Shown here piece after piece: positions 26,200 through 37,786 of a DNA stretch of 64,000 nucleotides. Under the pieces are notes generated by a model. It saw only the letters and a list, made by a program, of their open reading frames with translations, was not told the origin of the DNA and made no database searches. Source of the DNA: Zantedeschia hybrid cultivar (Eukaryota > Streptophyta > Magnoliopsida > Alismatales > Araceae); the NCBI GenBank assembly GCA_030544215.1, contig JARZZO010000002.1:74717150-74781149 (forward strand), given 5' to 3'. A program made the translations under genes and the position numbers. Positions within the stretch are counted from its first letter, which is position 1. Every line of letters starts with the position of its first letter.

Positions 26200-26880
26200 C
26201 GAGAGATCATGGTTGTGGCAATCGCCGGAGTGAGGAGTGGTCGGAGTAGTAGGGTGTGAGAGTCGCAACTGGAGGAGAACGTGAAAAGACGAGCTCAAAT
26301 AGATTTTCATGGAATGGACGGCAAATAATTCTGCCTTCCAAAAAAAGTGGAAGACGGATAAATCCGCCTTCTACAAAGAAGTGAAAGGTCTTCCACAAAA
26401 GTAAAAGACGGACAAACCCGCTGTCTACGAAGAGTGGAAGGCAGACAAGCCTGCCTTCCACAATCACCGCTCTCCGACCCCGCAGAATCTCTAAGTCTCT
26501 AAACGAGACCTCTACATAGCCTGGAGACACTCCTCTTCTGCCCGACCCAATCTGGCAATAGAAGTAGGGGTTACGGGAGCCGGCCACCACTTTAGCCATG
26601 ACCTCTCCCTCCTGGAGGGATTTCTCCCCATGAACGGCCAAGGCCCTCGCAAGTCCAACATCTTCGGCGAAGAAGGAAAAATGACGTTCTCCTCCCAAGG
26701 GGGACACAATTGGCGCCGGAGGCTGGAGTTGCTGGCACCCCTATGTTACCACACGTTCTCATGGCTACCCCAAGTTCTCAAACTTTTATGTGGTCAGAAA
26801 TATTTTTGGACTTCCACAGTTCTCAGAGGGGACAATATAAGATCTTGGAAGTCATCCTAAACTTTTTTGCCTTCTAACTA
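26200..26880 (-). pseudogene. Retroelement-derived reading frame (gypsy-like leader)
   Basis: A 166-codon minus-strand frame (26207-26707) starts in CCGGCGCCAATTGTGTCCC / CTTGGGAGGAGAACGTC wording common in plant gypsy internal regions. The protein has no catalytic motif. Codons 80-140 run over imperfect ~44-bp repeats of TGGAAGACGGATAAATCCGC-type words. I regard it as retroelement debris, not a host gene. Confidence 0.35.
26335..26470. repeat. Imperfect ~44-bp GTGGAAGRCGGAYAARYCYGC repeats
   Basis: About three degenerate copies of a unit that itself contains a dyad (CTTCCAC / GTGGAAG), at 26336, 26382 and 26430. Confidence 0.6.
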
Positions 26881-27535
26881 AAGGCTCCTAACTGGAGTTT
26901 TTGGATTGACGGAACAAAAAAAACTGAGATTATGAAAGAGTGATTGGTTTGCTTTAACCGTCCAACATTAGTTTGATACTCATATTTAACTTTTTTTATG
27001 CTGAATATGGAAGCAAAAGGTGACCAATTAAAAGTTTGCCCAACACAACATTAAAACTCAAATTAACCATAATGGGAAAAAGTAATGAGAAGATGCATTG
27101 AAGACCAAATAACAAAGAAATCAACCCCAAATTAACCAGAAATGGAGACCCACTTCAAGAACAAAAGTAACAATAAATCCAAAGCTTGTCAATGTTTTCA
27201 TTGTACACATCAGATAATATATCATAACCAGGAGGAAGCTGATTTAAGTACCAACCCTCATCTTGTATAAAATATACAAACAAACGAATAGATGAACCTA
27301 TTGTACAAATAGATGAACCTATTGTGCAAACCCAAGTGCATTTGAACGGTTCAGTGAGAACTTGTATCTTTGTTGCGCAGTTCTTCATTCTTACCTGTGG
27401 ATTCCTGAGATCTGATCTAAAAGTAACATGCTTGGCCTAGGTGTACTAGTGCAGGAACATCTGCCAGTCATGAAACCAATGTCTGCTTTCGCAACCATAT
27501 CTCCTGCAGTGAATGCAGTCTCAGCTCCCAAGACA

Positions 27536-29125
27536 TCAATTCCCTTTCATTTCAAATGAAGTCTCTGCTTTGCCATCCTCCTCTATCTCAGAAGCCGTCT
27601 CAGCTTCTGCAGTGACATGCTCAATTAGCTTGCAAGCAGCTTCCACTTCCACCGCAACACTTTCTGTGGTAATGACAGGAACATCAGCTTTTGCAGCAAG
27701 ATGCTCTGTTGTTGTGACAGTTGGTTCTGTGGCAGTCGCATCAGGTCCCAAATCCATGGCATCATTCACCGCTGTCAAATAAGTTCCAGAGACTACAACA
27801 TCCTTCACAGACGTGCAAAAAGATTCCGTCTCCATAACAGTGCTACAAGGTTGTGCACTTTGTGTAGACAAAGCACCCTCCACTCCAGATCCAGTGACGG
27901 CACTTTGGCCCTTCGCCTCCATAGTTACAATTGCCTGGCACTTGGTCCCCAAGCCTTCACGGCCATGAGTGCCCCCAACTTCCTTCATCTGAAGCACTGA
28001 AACTGCTGGCTTGACTTGCTCTGGCTGATAGGACCCATAGGCTTCCACCAATGGGAAAGGCTCTTGAGCCACCACACGAGCCGTCTCCTGTGTTTTAAGG
28101 CCATAAAACAGTGGCTGGAGCCCTGAAGGATTATATATTGATGGTTGGTTGGGAGGAGTGTATACATCCAGGAGACCATACACGGCTTTACCTTGGAACC
28201 TCTTGACCCTTGAAGTGTGCTTCTTTCCAGCTATATGGGAGTCAAAAACCACCTGTGTCTCACACATAACATTGCACAGAGTGCAGATGCTGGGCTGCTC
28301 CTTAGGACGCTCTTTTGGCCTGCTTTCAGTGGATCTAAAATACCTAAACCTCTTAGCATCCTTGTTAAACCTCATCATCCTGCGCTTTGGAGGATGACCT
28401 CTGGTTGGTCCCTCAACTGGCGGAAGGTAAATTATACCTTCAGCCTCCGCACTCACTTTCTCTTCATCACCAACCTGACCTTGAAGTTCCGTTTTCGTTG
28501 TATTTTCATAAGCAGATGTTTCTTGCAACTTCTCTGAGACCGTAGAGGTTCTCATCTCTTCACCCACTTGCACAACCCTGTCCTCTTCAGCCACTTGGAC
28601 AATAGGTTCCGGATGCTTGACAACCTCTTCTTCTGACTCTGCGGTAAGTTGTGGTTTAGTCGTTGTCTCATTAAGTCCCTGCTTGGTGGCTTGTGCTTGG
28701 GTTTCAGCCGAGAGTTTTTGATGAGCCTGTATTTCCTCAAATATCTTAACAGTCTTCTTATGTCTCTTTCCATTTTTGTGCTGCTCAAGGATCTCTAGAC
28801 TGTTGCAGTCAACCCTACAGATATCACACCAGGCAACTGGCAGGTGAGGCTGGCGAGCCAGCACAGGTGCTGGTCCTGAGACTTGGGTCTGTGCAGACTC
28901 CAGTTCCAAAGCAGATGTTTTGGTAGATTGAGGAAATTGCCTCCCTCTACCCCTACCCATGTGTGCTCCCCGACCTTTGCCTCTGCCTCTGCCTCGGAAA
29001 AGTGGAGCTCCACCATCTGGCCCCTGTGAGTAGTGGCCCAAATTGGCTCTGACACCATTAAGACCACCTCTAAAGGGCCCACCACCCCTTCTACCGTCAA
29101 CCTTATAAGGCGCTCTAACACCAGC
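27536..29125 (-). CDS. Last exon of a two-finger U1/JAZ-type C2H2 zinc-finger protein
   Basis: The exon starts after a TAG acceptor (first base 29125) and ends at TGA 27538-27536, giving 529 residues. It opens with Arg/Gly-rich repeats (GRRGGGPFRGG, FRGRGRGKGRG, MGRGRGR). Two fingers of the C-x2-C-x12-H-x5-H type follow: CDICRVDCNSLEILEQHKNG... (residues 275-297 of the joined protein) and CTLCNVMCETQVVFDSHIAG... (456-478). This spacing is that of U1C/ZNF346-type fingers, which bind RNA, often double-stranded. An acidic, low-complexity spacer separates them and a Val/Thr/Glu-rich tail follows. Joined to the exon at 35033-35557 in the same phase, it gives a 704-residue protein. RNA binding is inferred from finger type and RGG motifs. 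Intermediate exons cannot be excluded. Confidence 0.85.
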   Translation of the reverse strand, partial: AGVRAPYKVDGRRGGGPFRGGLNGVRANLGHYSQGPDGGAPLFRGRGRGKGRGAHMGRGRGRQFPQSTKTSALELESAQTQVSGPAPVLARQPHLPVAWCDICRVDCNSLEILEQHKNGKRHKKTVKIFEEIQAHQKLSAETQAQATKQGLNETTTKPQLTAESEEEVVKHPEPIVQVAEEDRVVQVGEEMRTSTVSEKLQETSAYENTTKTELQGQVGDEEKVSAEAEGIIYLPPVEGPTRGHPPKRRMMRFNKDAKRFRYFRSTESRPKERPKEQPSICTLCNVMCETQVVFDSHIAGKKHTSRVKRFQGKAVYGLLDVYTPPNQPSIYNPSGLQPLFYGLKTQETARVVAQEPFPLVEAYGSYQPEQVKPAVSVLQMKEVGGTHGREGLGTKCQAIVTMEAKGQSAVTGSGVEGALSTQSAQPCSTVMETESFCTSVKDVVVSGTYLTAVNDAMDLGPDATATEPTVTTTEHLAAKADVPVITTESVAVEVEAACKLIEHVTAEAETASEIEEDGKAETSFEMKGN

Positions 29126-32100
29126 CTACAAGTGAGGGGGAAAAAGAAAGAGTCCAAACTTTTTAGACAGATCTCTTTTATGTATACAACTTGAAATGAA
29201 AACCAAAATGGTTTAAAAATTAAAAGATAAACAGAACCATTGAATTTTCATTTGCACATCCTCCCTATTATGCAGAGAAAAGTATGGAAAAAGGTAAAAG
29301 GCTTAGACTTCAAACACAGTGGACACTAGACACCAACAAGTAGACAAGAAAAAGAGGTCTGACTATGAAGCACCTTGTACAAGATAACTCTGCAAATATA
29401 CTTCACAACCATAACATCATTTTCAATCCAAAGAAACAATGGAGAAAACAATAATCACGCATGATCAACTTGGCATCAGGGATCACCATTATGTCATATC
29501 TACACCCATGGCATTCAATTTTAACATTTTTGTGAAAAATCAAGAACAGTAAACATACAAAATCCTCCGGATGAATAGGAAATCATAATTGTATGTCTTT
29601 ATACAACATATGCAAGTAAATGAATTACATTGCTAGATGTCTTAAAGCGTAAATTAAAATTTTGCCCTAATGTTCTTCACAGACTTTTCTCATGGCGAAA
29701 GGGTAAAATGTATATTCATGAAAATAGACAGCTTGTTTGTCATTTTGTGTCATTTTCCATTAGCCGGTGTATATAGCAAATGGAACAGAAGATAAGACTG
29801 TTACTTACTAGATTTTCTTTGTTTTGTTTATAAAGATGTTTTACTTTGGGTACGCTTTAGTTGTCTATGGGTGTATAGTTTCCTATGGTCAAGACGCCAA
29901 CAGATTATAATTGTTTATCTAACAAATGACTTCTCTCAAAAAGAAAAATCAAAAGACAATTAGGTGCCCTTGGCTACTAGCAAGGAAAAATAACCCAAGG
30001 TTCAAATGCAATTATGTAATGGAACATGTACCTGAAGAACCTCCTTTTTTTCATATTTGAGAACAAACAGCACAGAATGAAGGGAAAGCAATTTTCATGT
30101 TCTTAATCAGGAAACCAAGCTGACTTTTCCATAACAGGATTGATAACATTCCATTTGCATCAGCAAGAAATCATCTAAGGCCTCATTTGGAAAAGGTTTT
30201 GAAGCTTAATTATGGGATAACAGTAGAATAAATTTTTGGAAAATCCGGAAAATGTCAAATCTTTACCAGATGAGTTTCTAAGGATCATTATGGCATGTCT
30301 AAAGGAAAGGTGATGAGGTGTCACTTTATGTGTTGCTCTGGAACTCTCACTTGGATTCCTCTCCCATAGTTGAGAAGCTCTGCATGGACCAACATGGTGG
30401 GCAATTCCTGTACTTTTTGAGTCACGCAACATGCCAGTTCCAATTTACTTTACATGGATTACATGCCTTGTCAGTTGTTTACAAAAGACTGAATATGGCT
30501 GATACAAATCAGGGAATTCTCAATGTAATAGGTATTTTACAGTTCTAATACTATATGTACCATCTTCATTAGAATAAGGAAACAGATATACTGGCTTATG
30601 AATACAATTATCCGATTAAACTCTATGTATTGTAGTAGATATAAAGGATGTCCATAATACAATATAAAAAACAGTCAATATGACAAAAACACCATTCACA
30701 GATACTCTCCAAACAGAAAGGAAATCATAATCTAGCTCTGTTTTCTCTAAAGGACGTCCAGAATCCCACTTTGATTGGGTTCTTTTCTCTGTAGGTACCC
30801 GGTCAGTTAAAAAAGAGTGGTAAAGAAAAGATGTAAACTTGTGCCAACTTTACCATTATATTTAGTCCACTTATCGTAAGGGTAACATAACCAGGTGCTT
30901 GAATCTGTGCTGACAGTACATCAGTTGTTATTGAGTACACTGACCTCTCAAAAGAAGAAATCAATCATTCTGAAAATGACACATCATAGAACAGACGAAG
31001 GCAAAGACATTCAGAACTGGTCGGTAGATAACATAGGTGTGAGGTCAGACCAAGCCCAACAAGTGGTCATTACCCATGTGTTTGACACTCTTGCCATCAG
31101 CACGTGATTTTAAGTTAAAAAGTCAAAAGTTAATGCAATAATTAGCTAAAAAGTCTAGTGCTGATTCTGAATTCTCCAAAAGATGTTAGCTCCTCAAATT
31201 TACCATAATCCATTATTTTGTCTCACCAGGACTCTTATTTTGGATAGCAAATTCAAGCTGCAATTTTCTACCACTGGTTCCTGGTAGGGTTCATTGTTTC
31301 ATCGAGAACCAATACTATTTTGTTGCGTTGACACGATCAATGAGCTAGCCACCACCACAGTTCTTTCTCTAGCATTTTATGAACAAACATTGGTGGCAAT
31401 GGCTCTCACAATAACCTATGGTAATCAATGCCATATTTCAGTAGCAAGTGCACCAACACAGATAATAACATCTGGCAATCAATGCCATATTCAGTTAAAA
31501 TCAATAGTGCCAAAGCGGGCAAGATTTCTCTGTTGCTTGATTTTGTATTAAATTCTCCCCAACATCCAGCCCAAGAAAATTTACAAATCTAGAATTTGTC
31601 TGCTAAGAAGTCACTGAAGATGACTTGTGAACTATATGTGCATGGATCTGACTCCCAGACGACAAACGATCTGTAAAAACTTTTCTTCTTTCCTTAAGCA
31701 CACTCAACTTTTCAGTTTCTTTTTTGTAAAGTGAGCTATCCAATTTCATGATGAAAGATACTGCATAGTCACTTCAGAAGACATCAGCAACTAGCATCAC
31801 CACCCTAACAATGAAACTCACCAAGAAATTCCAGAAAGCTAAATAACTTGGAACAGCTACACTAGGCCTGAAGTAAAAAAAGAAGAAAATTCTTAAAAAG
31901 ATGAAGAGCATCGATGTCCTTTTTCTAGTCAGGAGATCAAGTAATATAATAGGCCTAAACAATGTCCAGAAGACTCATTGACAAAACTGAGACTTGGCCA
32001 AGGTTGAAGTAAACAATAACTACTCCTTTTTCCTATAAAATTATTATATGTTGACATGGCCAATCAAGCTACTTTGAACAGATATTTCCAGCCGAAGTTG

Positions 32101-33494
32101 AGTAAGAAGATTCTTAGCATTGGATACATGTAAAGGAACCTCATTTTTATTTAAATGTCCATTTTCAGGTTATCTTCTATTTATCTTATGTTTTATGAAT
32201 CATCTTACAACTAATCCTTGTACAAAATCTATAAAAATAAATATGAGGGAAAGAGTCCAATCAAAGTGACTGATGGGACATAATTCATGCTTCCACTTTG
32301 ACCATATTTGGGCAATGATGAAGTTGTGGAGTGATCTAGTCCTCCAATATCCAAAACACAGATCCCCTGGAAGAGTCCACTTAACCAGTGCAGCAATCTT
32401 AAAAAATAAGAAGAAATTCAACGACTTTAAATGAGTACAAGAAAAAAATGGAAGCACCTATCAAAAAGACGTACCAATGAAATAAAGCAGCAACTTAGAG
32501 TTCTTTGACTGTGGTACATATCACATGCTAAATGGCAGAAGGCAATATCCACTGCCTAAAGGTAAGGTAAGAATGCTCGACGACTAACATAAGACTATCA
32601 TACAAAAAGAACAAACTCCAAGAGAATCAAATATGGAAACCCAGACTCCAAGGCATACACACAAGTAACTTTAAGCAGAGGCATAAAACTAGAGGAAGCA
32701 ACTTCACATAGAAAGGTAACATTGGCATCTCTAAAGGTAACATAGAAAGGTAACAGAGGCAATTAACTGGCTTCAGGCATGATAATCTCATAGAAACATT
32801 AAGCAAAATCATTAGGGAGAGGGGGAAAAGGACAATTACAGGTACAAATAAGCCGCCTTGCTGATTGTGATCTTTTAGCAACAATTGGATAATAATACCG
32901 AACTTCAGCAGGCACAAAGATGCGGTATTTTTACCACAATTGGGCCCCCCTCCTATGAGAAGTTCACTTGCGGAAACAAAAGAGATATGGCTACACATTG
33001 AACTTCCATAGCATCCTAAACTAAAAGGATCACGCGTAGTAAGACCACGATCATCCAAATGCTGAAGTAACTTATGGTGCCAATATTAATCACAAGGAGG
33101 GCCAATTGAACTCATGTGAGCATGTGAAATGCACCATAAGCTGAGTTAAAAGGTACCCTTATAGTAAGTGATGTGAAGGTACCCTTATAGTAAGTGATGT
33201 GAAGGAAGGATTACACAGAATCAAGGTCACGTACCACATCATGTAAAGCAAAATGCCTATCAAAGCACTTGTGGATGCAACTGAAAGCTTCCTTCTCGGT
33301 ATTTCCAACCCTCATGTTTGCCCTCCATTCATAGAGTATGACATACTCTACTTTTCAAAAAAAGAAGATCAAGTTCGCAACTTGAACAATTGCATGTTCA
33401 TACAAAAAAGTTGTCTGATGTGTTGATGGCACTATTAAGCGCGACAAGAAAAAATTTAAACAGGTCAACATGAGAGATCATTACTAAAAGAGGT

Positions 33495-33690
33495 ATGCTA
33501 CAGTCCCATGCCCCACGCTGCACTTAATATCGACCATCCACTGTCCAGATCAGATGGTTGGGTCCAAACACACCCAAAAGGCCCACTAAACTTAAGTTTG
33601 GGGCTCCCCACCATTGGATCCAAAGATCAGATGGCAGGGGAGCAGTGTGACATGCACTGCCGCATTTCTCTTGAAAAATATAGACCATGA
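33495..33690. repeat. Palindromic MITE-like unit
   Basis: Centred on AAACTTAAGTTT. The flanks CAGATCAGATGG (33544) and CCATCTGATC (reverse complement near 33630) pair, as do parts of CCCCAC-type DNA further out. The outer ends pair poorly. Confidence 0.4.
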
Positions 33691-34314
33691 AAACTAGCAA
33701 AATATATGTAAATAGCAAGGGAAATATCTCGAACAATAGGAGAAAAGAAACAGCAAAATTCATTAATGCATGACAACATTTAACTATATCTTACAAACTT
33801 TACTATAATGCTCTTTGTTATTATTATCACATCAACAGGAACATGTATATTTAAAATTATGAACGCACATCCCTATGAAATGCTAATGTATGAAGGGCTT
33901 TCCGACATACTGTCATTCTGGAGAGAGAGAAAACATGATAATTCACCAAAATGAGGCAGTTCTCTTGAGGGAAACCTTTATCATAAGGTAACATATCAAC
34001 CAACTGCACACAGATGTATTGAAGCAAGGTCTACCAACTCTGTTTAACTCATACAATTCTGAGTTTCAATGGCTTTCACACTATGAGGCCACATAACACA
34101 TTACTAATAACTAAGATTCTTTGAAAAAAGGTAGTTGTCCTGGTCACCGCAAATTGATCTGAATAGAACCAGTGTGTATCAATTTTTCAGGTTCCAATAA
34201 AATCTCAATGCCAATATGCCATTTCTTGACATGAAGTATTAAAAAATGATTCTTGGTATCAACATAGATTAATTGCCATTTAGCACTTACAATGTTAGTT
34301 AATAGATTCAACCG

Positions 34315-34484
34315 CTACCCCGCACAAGCCCGTGCATATGAGGCCTACTATGGCTTCCACCAACCCCACTACGACACCTCCGCCTCCCACCACCAGCACT
34401 ACTATCCCTACAACTACGCCGCAACCTACCAGCAGCAGCGACACCCGGTCGCGGCGCTGCTGGACCCCTCGTCCGCGCCGGCCG
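34315..34484 (+). pseudogene. Inverted 170-bp copy of zinc-finger exon 1 inside its own intron
   Basis: These 170 bases match the reverse complement of exon 1 (35314-35483) without gaps and with only two substitutions (CGT for CAT, and AAC for GAC), about 98.8% identity. The frame reads AYEAYYGFHQPHYDTSASHH and HPVAALLDPSSAP as in the real exon. It sits 829 bases from the exon copy, in opposite orientation. No start, splice site or promoter of its own is evident, so it is a gene fragment. Confidence 0.95.
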
Positions 34485-35032
34485 ATCCCAAAATATTAAG
34501 TAGGAAACAAATATATCAACTCCATAGACATGACAAATAATTCCCCAAAGCATATCTGTGAAATAAAACGATAAGACAAAGGAGTATCTTTAGCTCCTCA
34601 GTCATGAGGGAGGGAAAGTTTATGTAAGCAGGTATCCTTTGACTTGCACAGGAATAGAAAGGGAAATTTATGTTTATAAGCGGTTCATCATTTTTGTGGG
34701 ATTCGGCGGGGTATCCTTTAACTTGCATAAGAATATAAAGGGAAATTGACTTCCAGATCTCGGAAAACAGAAGTCGGCAGGCGTTAATCATGTTTGGAAA
34801 TAGATAAACGGATAAGCGATCTAAAACTACAGCTAAATTGATGAACCCAAAGCTTTGGAAAAAATGGAACCAAAGTACAGCAATGCAGCTAGAAACAGCA
34901 ATATATATTCTAAGATGGAAATAAACTAAGCTTAGGAATTCCCGAAACTATGCTCAATCGACGAATTCTGATCAAATAGCAATCTAATCGGATTAAGCCA
35001 GAATCCAAGAAAATCCATAATCCTAGGCGCAC

Positions 35033-35557
35033 CCCACAATGTTGCGTCGGATAGTGATAAGTTTGGTGAGGCGGCGCCACCATCTGACCCACGCGCCATT
35101 GCCTCCCCTGCATGCCCGCCATGGCCCGCTCGGCAGCATCCATGGTTCCGGCAAACTGCGACAGGTGCGATAGAGACGCTACCGTCGCCGCCGCGGCCGG
35201 GTTCAGCCCCGGCGGCATGGAGTACGATTCCTGGTCGTCCTGCGCGTACCTCGGCAACGCGGGAGCGCCGGCGCCCTGTTGATGCTGGGCCCCCTGGGGT
35301 GCCCCGGGGTGGGCGGCCGGCGCGGACGAGGGGTCCAGCAGCGCCGCGACCGGGTGTCGCTGCTGCTGGTAGGTTGCGGCGTAGTCGTAGGGATAGTAGT
35401 GCTGGTGGTGGGAGGCGGAGGTGTCGTAGTGGGGTTGGTGGAAGCCATAGTAGGCCTCATATGCATGGGCTTGTGCGGGGTAGTAGGGTTGCTGCTGCTC
35501 CTGCTGTTGCTGCTGCTGCTGCTGCTGCTGCGTGCCGGCGAGAGAGGAGAAATCCAT
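35033..35557 (-). CDS. First exon of the zinc-finger gene: Q-rich/Tyr-rich N-terminus
   Basis: The start is taken as the ATG at 35557 (MDFSSLAGT...). Upstream codons in the same frame are Phe/Pro-rich and look like leader. Residues 10-23 are a polyglutamine tract (ten Q, one E, three Q). A Tyr/His/Gln/Pro-rich low-complexity domain follows (AYEAYYGFHQPHYD, HHQHYYPYDYAATYQQQ), then PPGLNPAAAATVASLSHLSQ and MAGMQGRQWRVGQM. The in-phase donor is GGG|GTGCGC at 35033/35032. The acceptor exon at 29125 begins in the same phase. The linkage is inferred from strand, phase and the usual build of plant Q-rich/RGG zinc-finger proteins. The composition resembles prion-like domains of RNA-granule proteins. 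Confidence 0.75.
35510..35530. repeat. (CTG)7 = (CAG)7 coding trinucleotide repeat
   Basis: Seven pure CAG codons on the gene strand, inside the polyglutamine tract. Confidence 0.95.
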
Positions 35558-35699
35558 GGCCGGCGATCGAAGCCGATGAGAAGAAGGGGGAGGAGGAAAA
35601 GGACGAAGAAACTGGTGGAAGGAGAAGGAAATAAAAGGGAGAAAGGAATAAAAGGAAAAGAAAAAAAACAATTGTGGGGTTACCCTTCTTCGTATGACT

Positions 35700-36560
35700 T
35701 GTGCCCCTATAAAAGTTTACAGCAGAAAAATGTTTTACTAAAGACTCTGAACTCCCAAAATATTCTAAAAAAATTATATAAATATTATATACTAAAGCAT
35801 TTTGAATATAATTCGGAATAAATTTTGTATGATGGACAAAAATGAAATTAACTAATTAAATAACATATATGTGAGTTCTTTTTAAGGTATATGATTGCAT
35901 AATGAGTAGATACTAAATAAATTATGAACTTGTCTCAGTGAAAATATAGGCTTTTGATGATATAATTTCACGATGTAATCGATGAAATTAACTAATTAAA
36001 TAACATATATGTGAGTTCTTGTTAATAATATAGCATAAGTATTAAACTTTTTTCATTGTGTTTTGAATGGAGAGTATTAGATGTTTGTATCATATGTAGA
36101 GTAGTAAGCAAAACCAATCCACCATAAAATCAATGTAAAAAAACAAAAACTTTGAAATAAGGAATCTACCATGCGTATCTTGAGTTCCAAGAACATGAAA
36201 TGTTTATTTAAGATCTTAAACTCCTATAATTCATACAATAGTCTTTTACAAGATTAAAAGTTTTAACTTGTACATACTTCCTACGAAAGCTTATTCTTCT
36301 ACGCTTCTACCAAAGTCCTGTCCAAATCTTATTTAAGAAATTTGTTGCCTAATAGCCATGACATCGTGCTTATCTTATGTTGTAATGTTATTGAGTACAC
36401 TTGGCTTATTTGTTATCTCCGACATTGATATTTGGATATATCTTAGTCTAGCATGGCACCTTTATATCTTAAGCATCACTCTCTCATTATTTTCTTATGT
36501 GCCACTTTCATCATCACATACCGTCTTCATATCACCGAGTAACAATCTTATGATCTATGG
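35700..36560. other. Upstream flank of the zinc-finger gene
   Basis: AT-rich DNA. The words GAAATTAACTAATTAAATAA / CATATATGTGAGTTCTT occur twice (35846 and 35983), a diverged direct repeat. No gene seen. Confidence 0.5.
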
Positions 36561-37200
36561 TGACCCTCCATGTATCTATAACTAAGGTTCCATATGTCAC
36601 AAATCTTAATATAACAATATTATACACATTTGGCATATAAAGAAAGAATAATTGTGAGAGAGATTCAAATATCAATGGAGAAGATAACATTGGTTTTGTT
36701 ATTTATAGTGGCCCTCCAAATAAGTGAAGCTCTATATGTCACATGTCTCAATATAATATTATTTTACACATTTGGCACATAAAGAAAGAATAACAGTGAG
36801 AGTGTGACACTTAAAATAAAAAAGTTTCATCTTTGGGCTAAAACATGTCCAAATATTGACGCAGGATATAAATACTAGTTTTCTTTTCTATATTGACCTC
36901 CGTATATCTCCAACCAAGGCTCTATATGTCATATCTCAATATAACATCATTATACACATTTGGCACATAAAAGAAAGAATAATAGACAGAGGGTGACACT
37001 TAAAATAGAAAAGTGTCATGCTTAAACTAAGATATATTCAAATATTGGCATAGGAGATAACACTATTCCATTATCTATAGTGACCCTCCAAATATCTCTA
37101 ACCAAGACTCCATTTGTCACATTTCTCATCATAACTCTATTATACATATTTGGCATATACATAAAGAATAATAGTGAGAATGTGATGCATATGCTGCATT
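36560..37200. repeat. ~190-bp tandem repeat family
   Basis: Diverged units marked by YATATGTCAC/T occur at 36591, 36733, 36923 and 37111 (spacings 142, 190, 188). Each has CTCAATATAAC, ATTATACACATTTGGCA and AAAGAAAGAATAA downstream and TGACCCTCC upstream. A further unit resumes at 37660 and is interrupted at 37787. Confidence 0.85.
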
Positions 37201-37786
37201 TGTTTATGATATTTCATCGTTTTCAAAAGTCCAAATTATGTGAAAATCAAAGATAAGACCGGAAGTAAAAATAAATGACACAATTGAAGATATCTAATTT
37301 AGACCATTAAACACAAGCATATCATGGCGTCGATTCTCCCACTATCTACAAAAAAAAGGTGGATGATGGTAACAATCTCCCACTTATGGTACACTGCTTA
37401 CCTCCAATTCGATTAGAAATACCATCTTTGTCTTCATTTCTTTACCACATGGGAGAAGAATGGAAAAAGTGAAGTAAGTTACATAAGTTACACGAAATTC
37501 AAGTGGGAGCATTTATGACATTATTCAGGTCTTGTTAGCTCCTTCCTACAATCGCTAACAAAGAGGAAAGTTGCCATCACAAGGCTCACCATATAATTAG
37601 AAAGATTGGACACATTTGTCACTATAATTTTGAAAATCAATAGGGAGAAGCATAAATTGCAAAAAAAATGCGACCTTAGAATGGAAAAGTTTATGCTTAA
37701 GCTGAGATATATCCAAGCATCGGTATAGGAGATAATGCTAGTCCCATTACCTATAGTGATCATTATTTCTAACCAAGACTTCATAT

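Larger units (their letters stand above)
29126..35032 (-). other. Long intron 1 of the zinc-finger gene
   Basis: About 5.9 kb without recognisable coding sequence except the inverted exon copy at 34315-34484. It includes a 26-bp perfect tandem duplication (GGTACCCTTATAGTAAGTGA at 33152 and 33178) and a small palindromic MITE-like unit at 33495-33690. The donor is taken as GTGCGC at 35032 and the acceptor ends at 29126. Confidence 0.6.
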
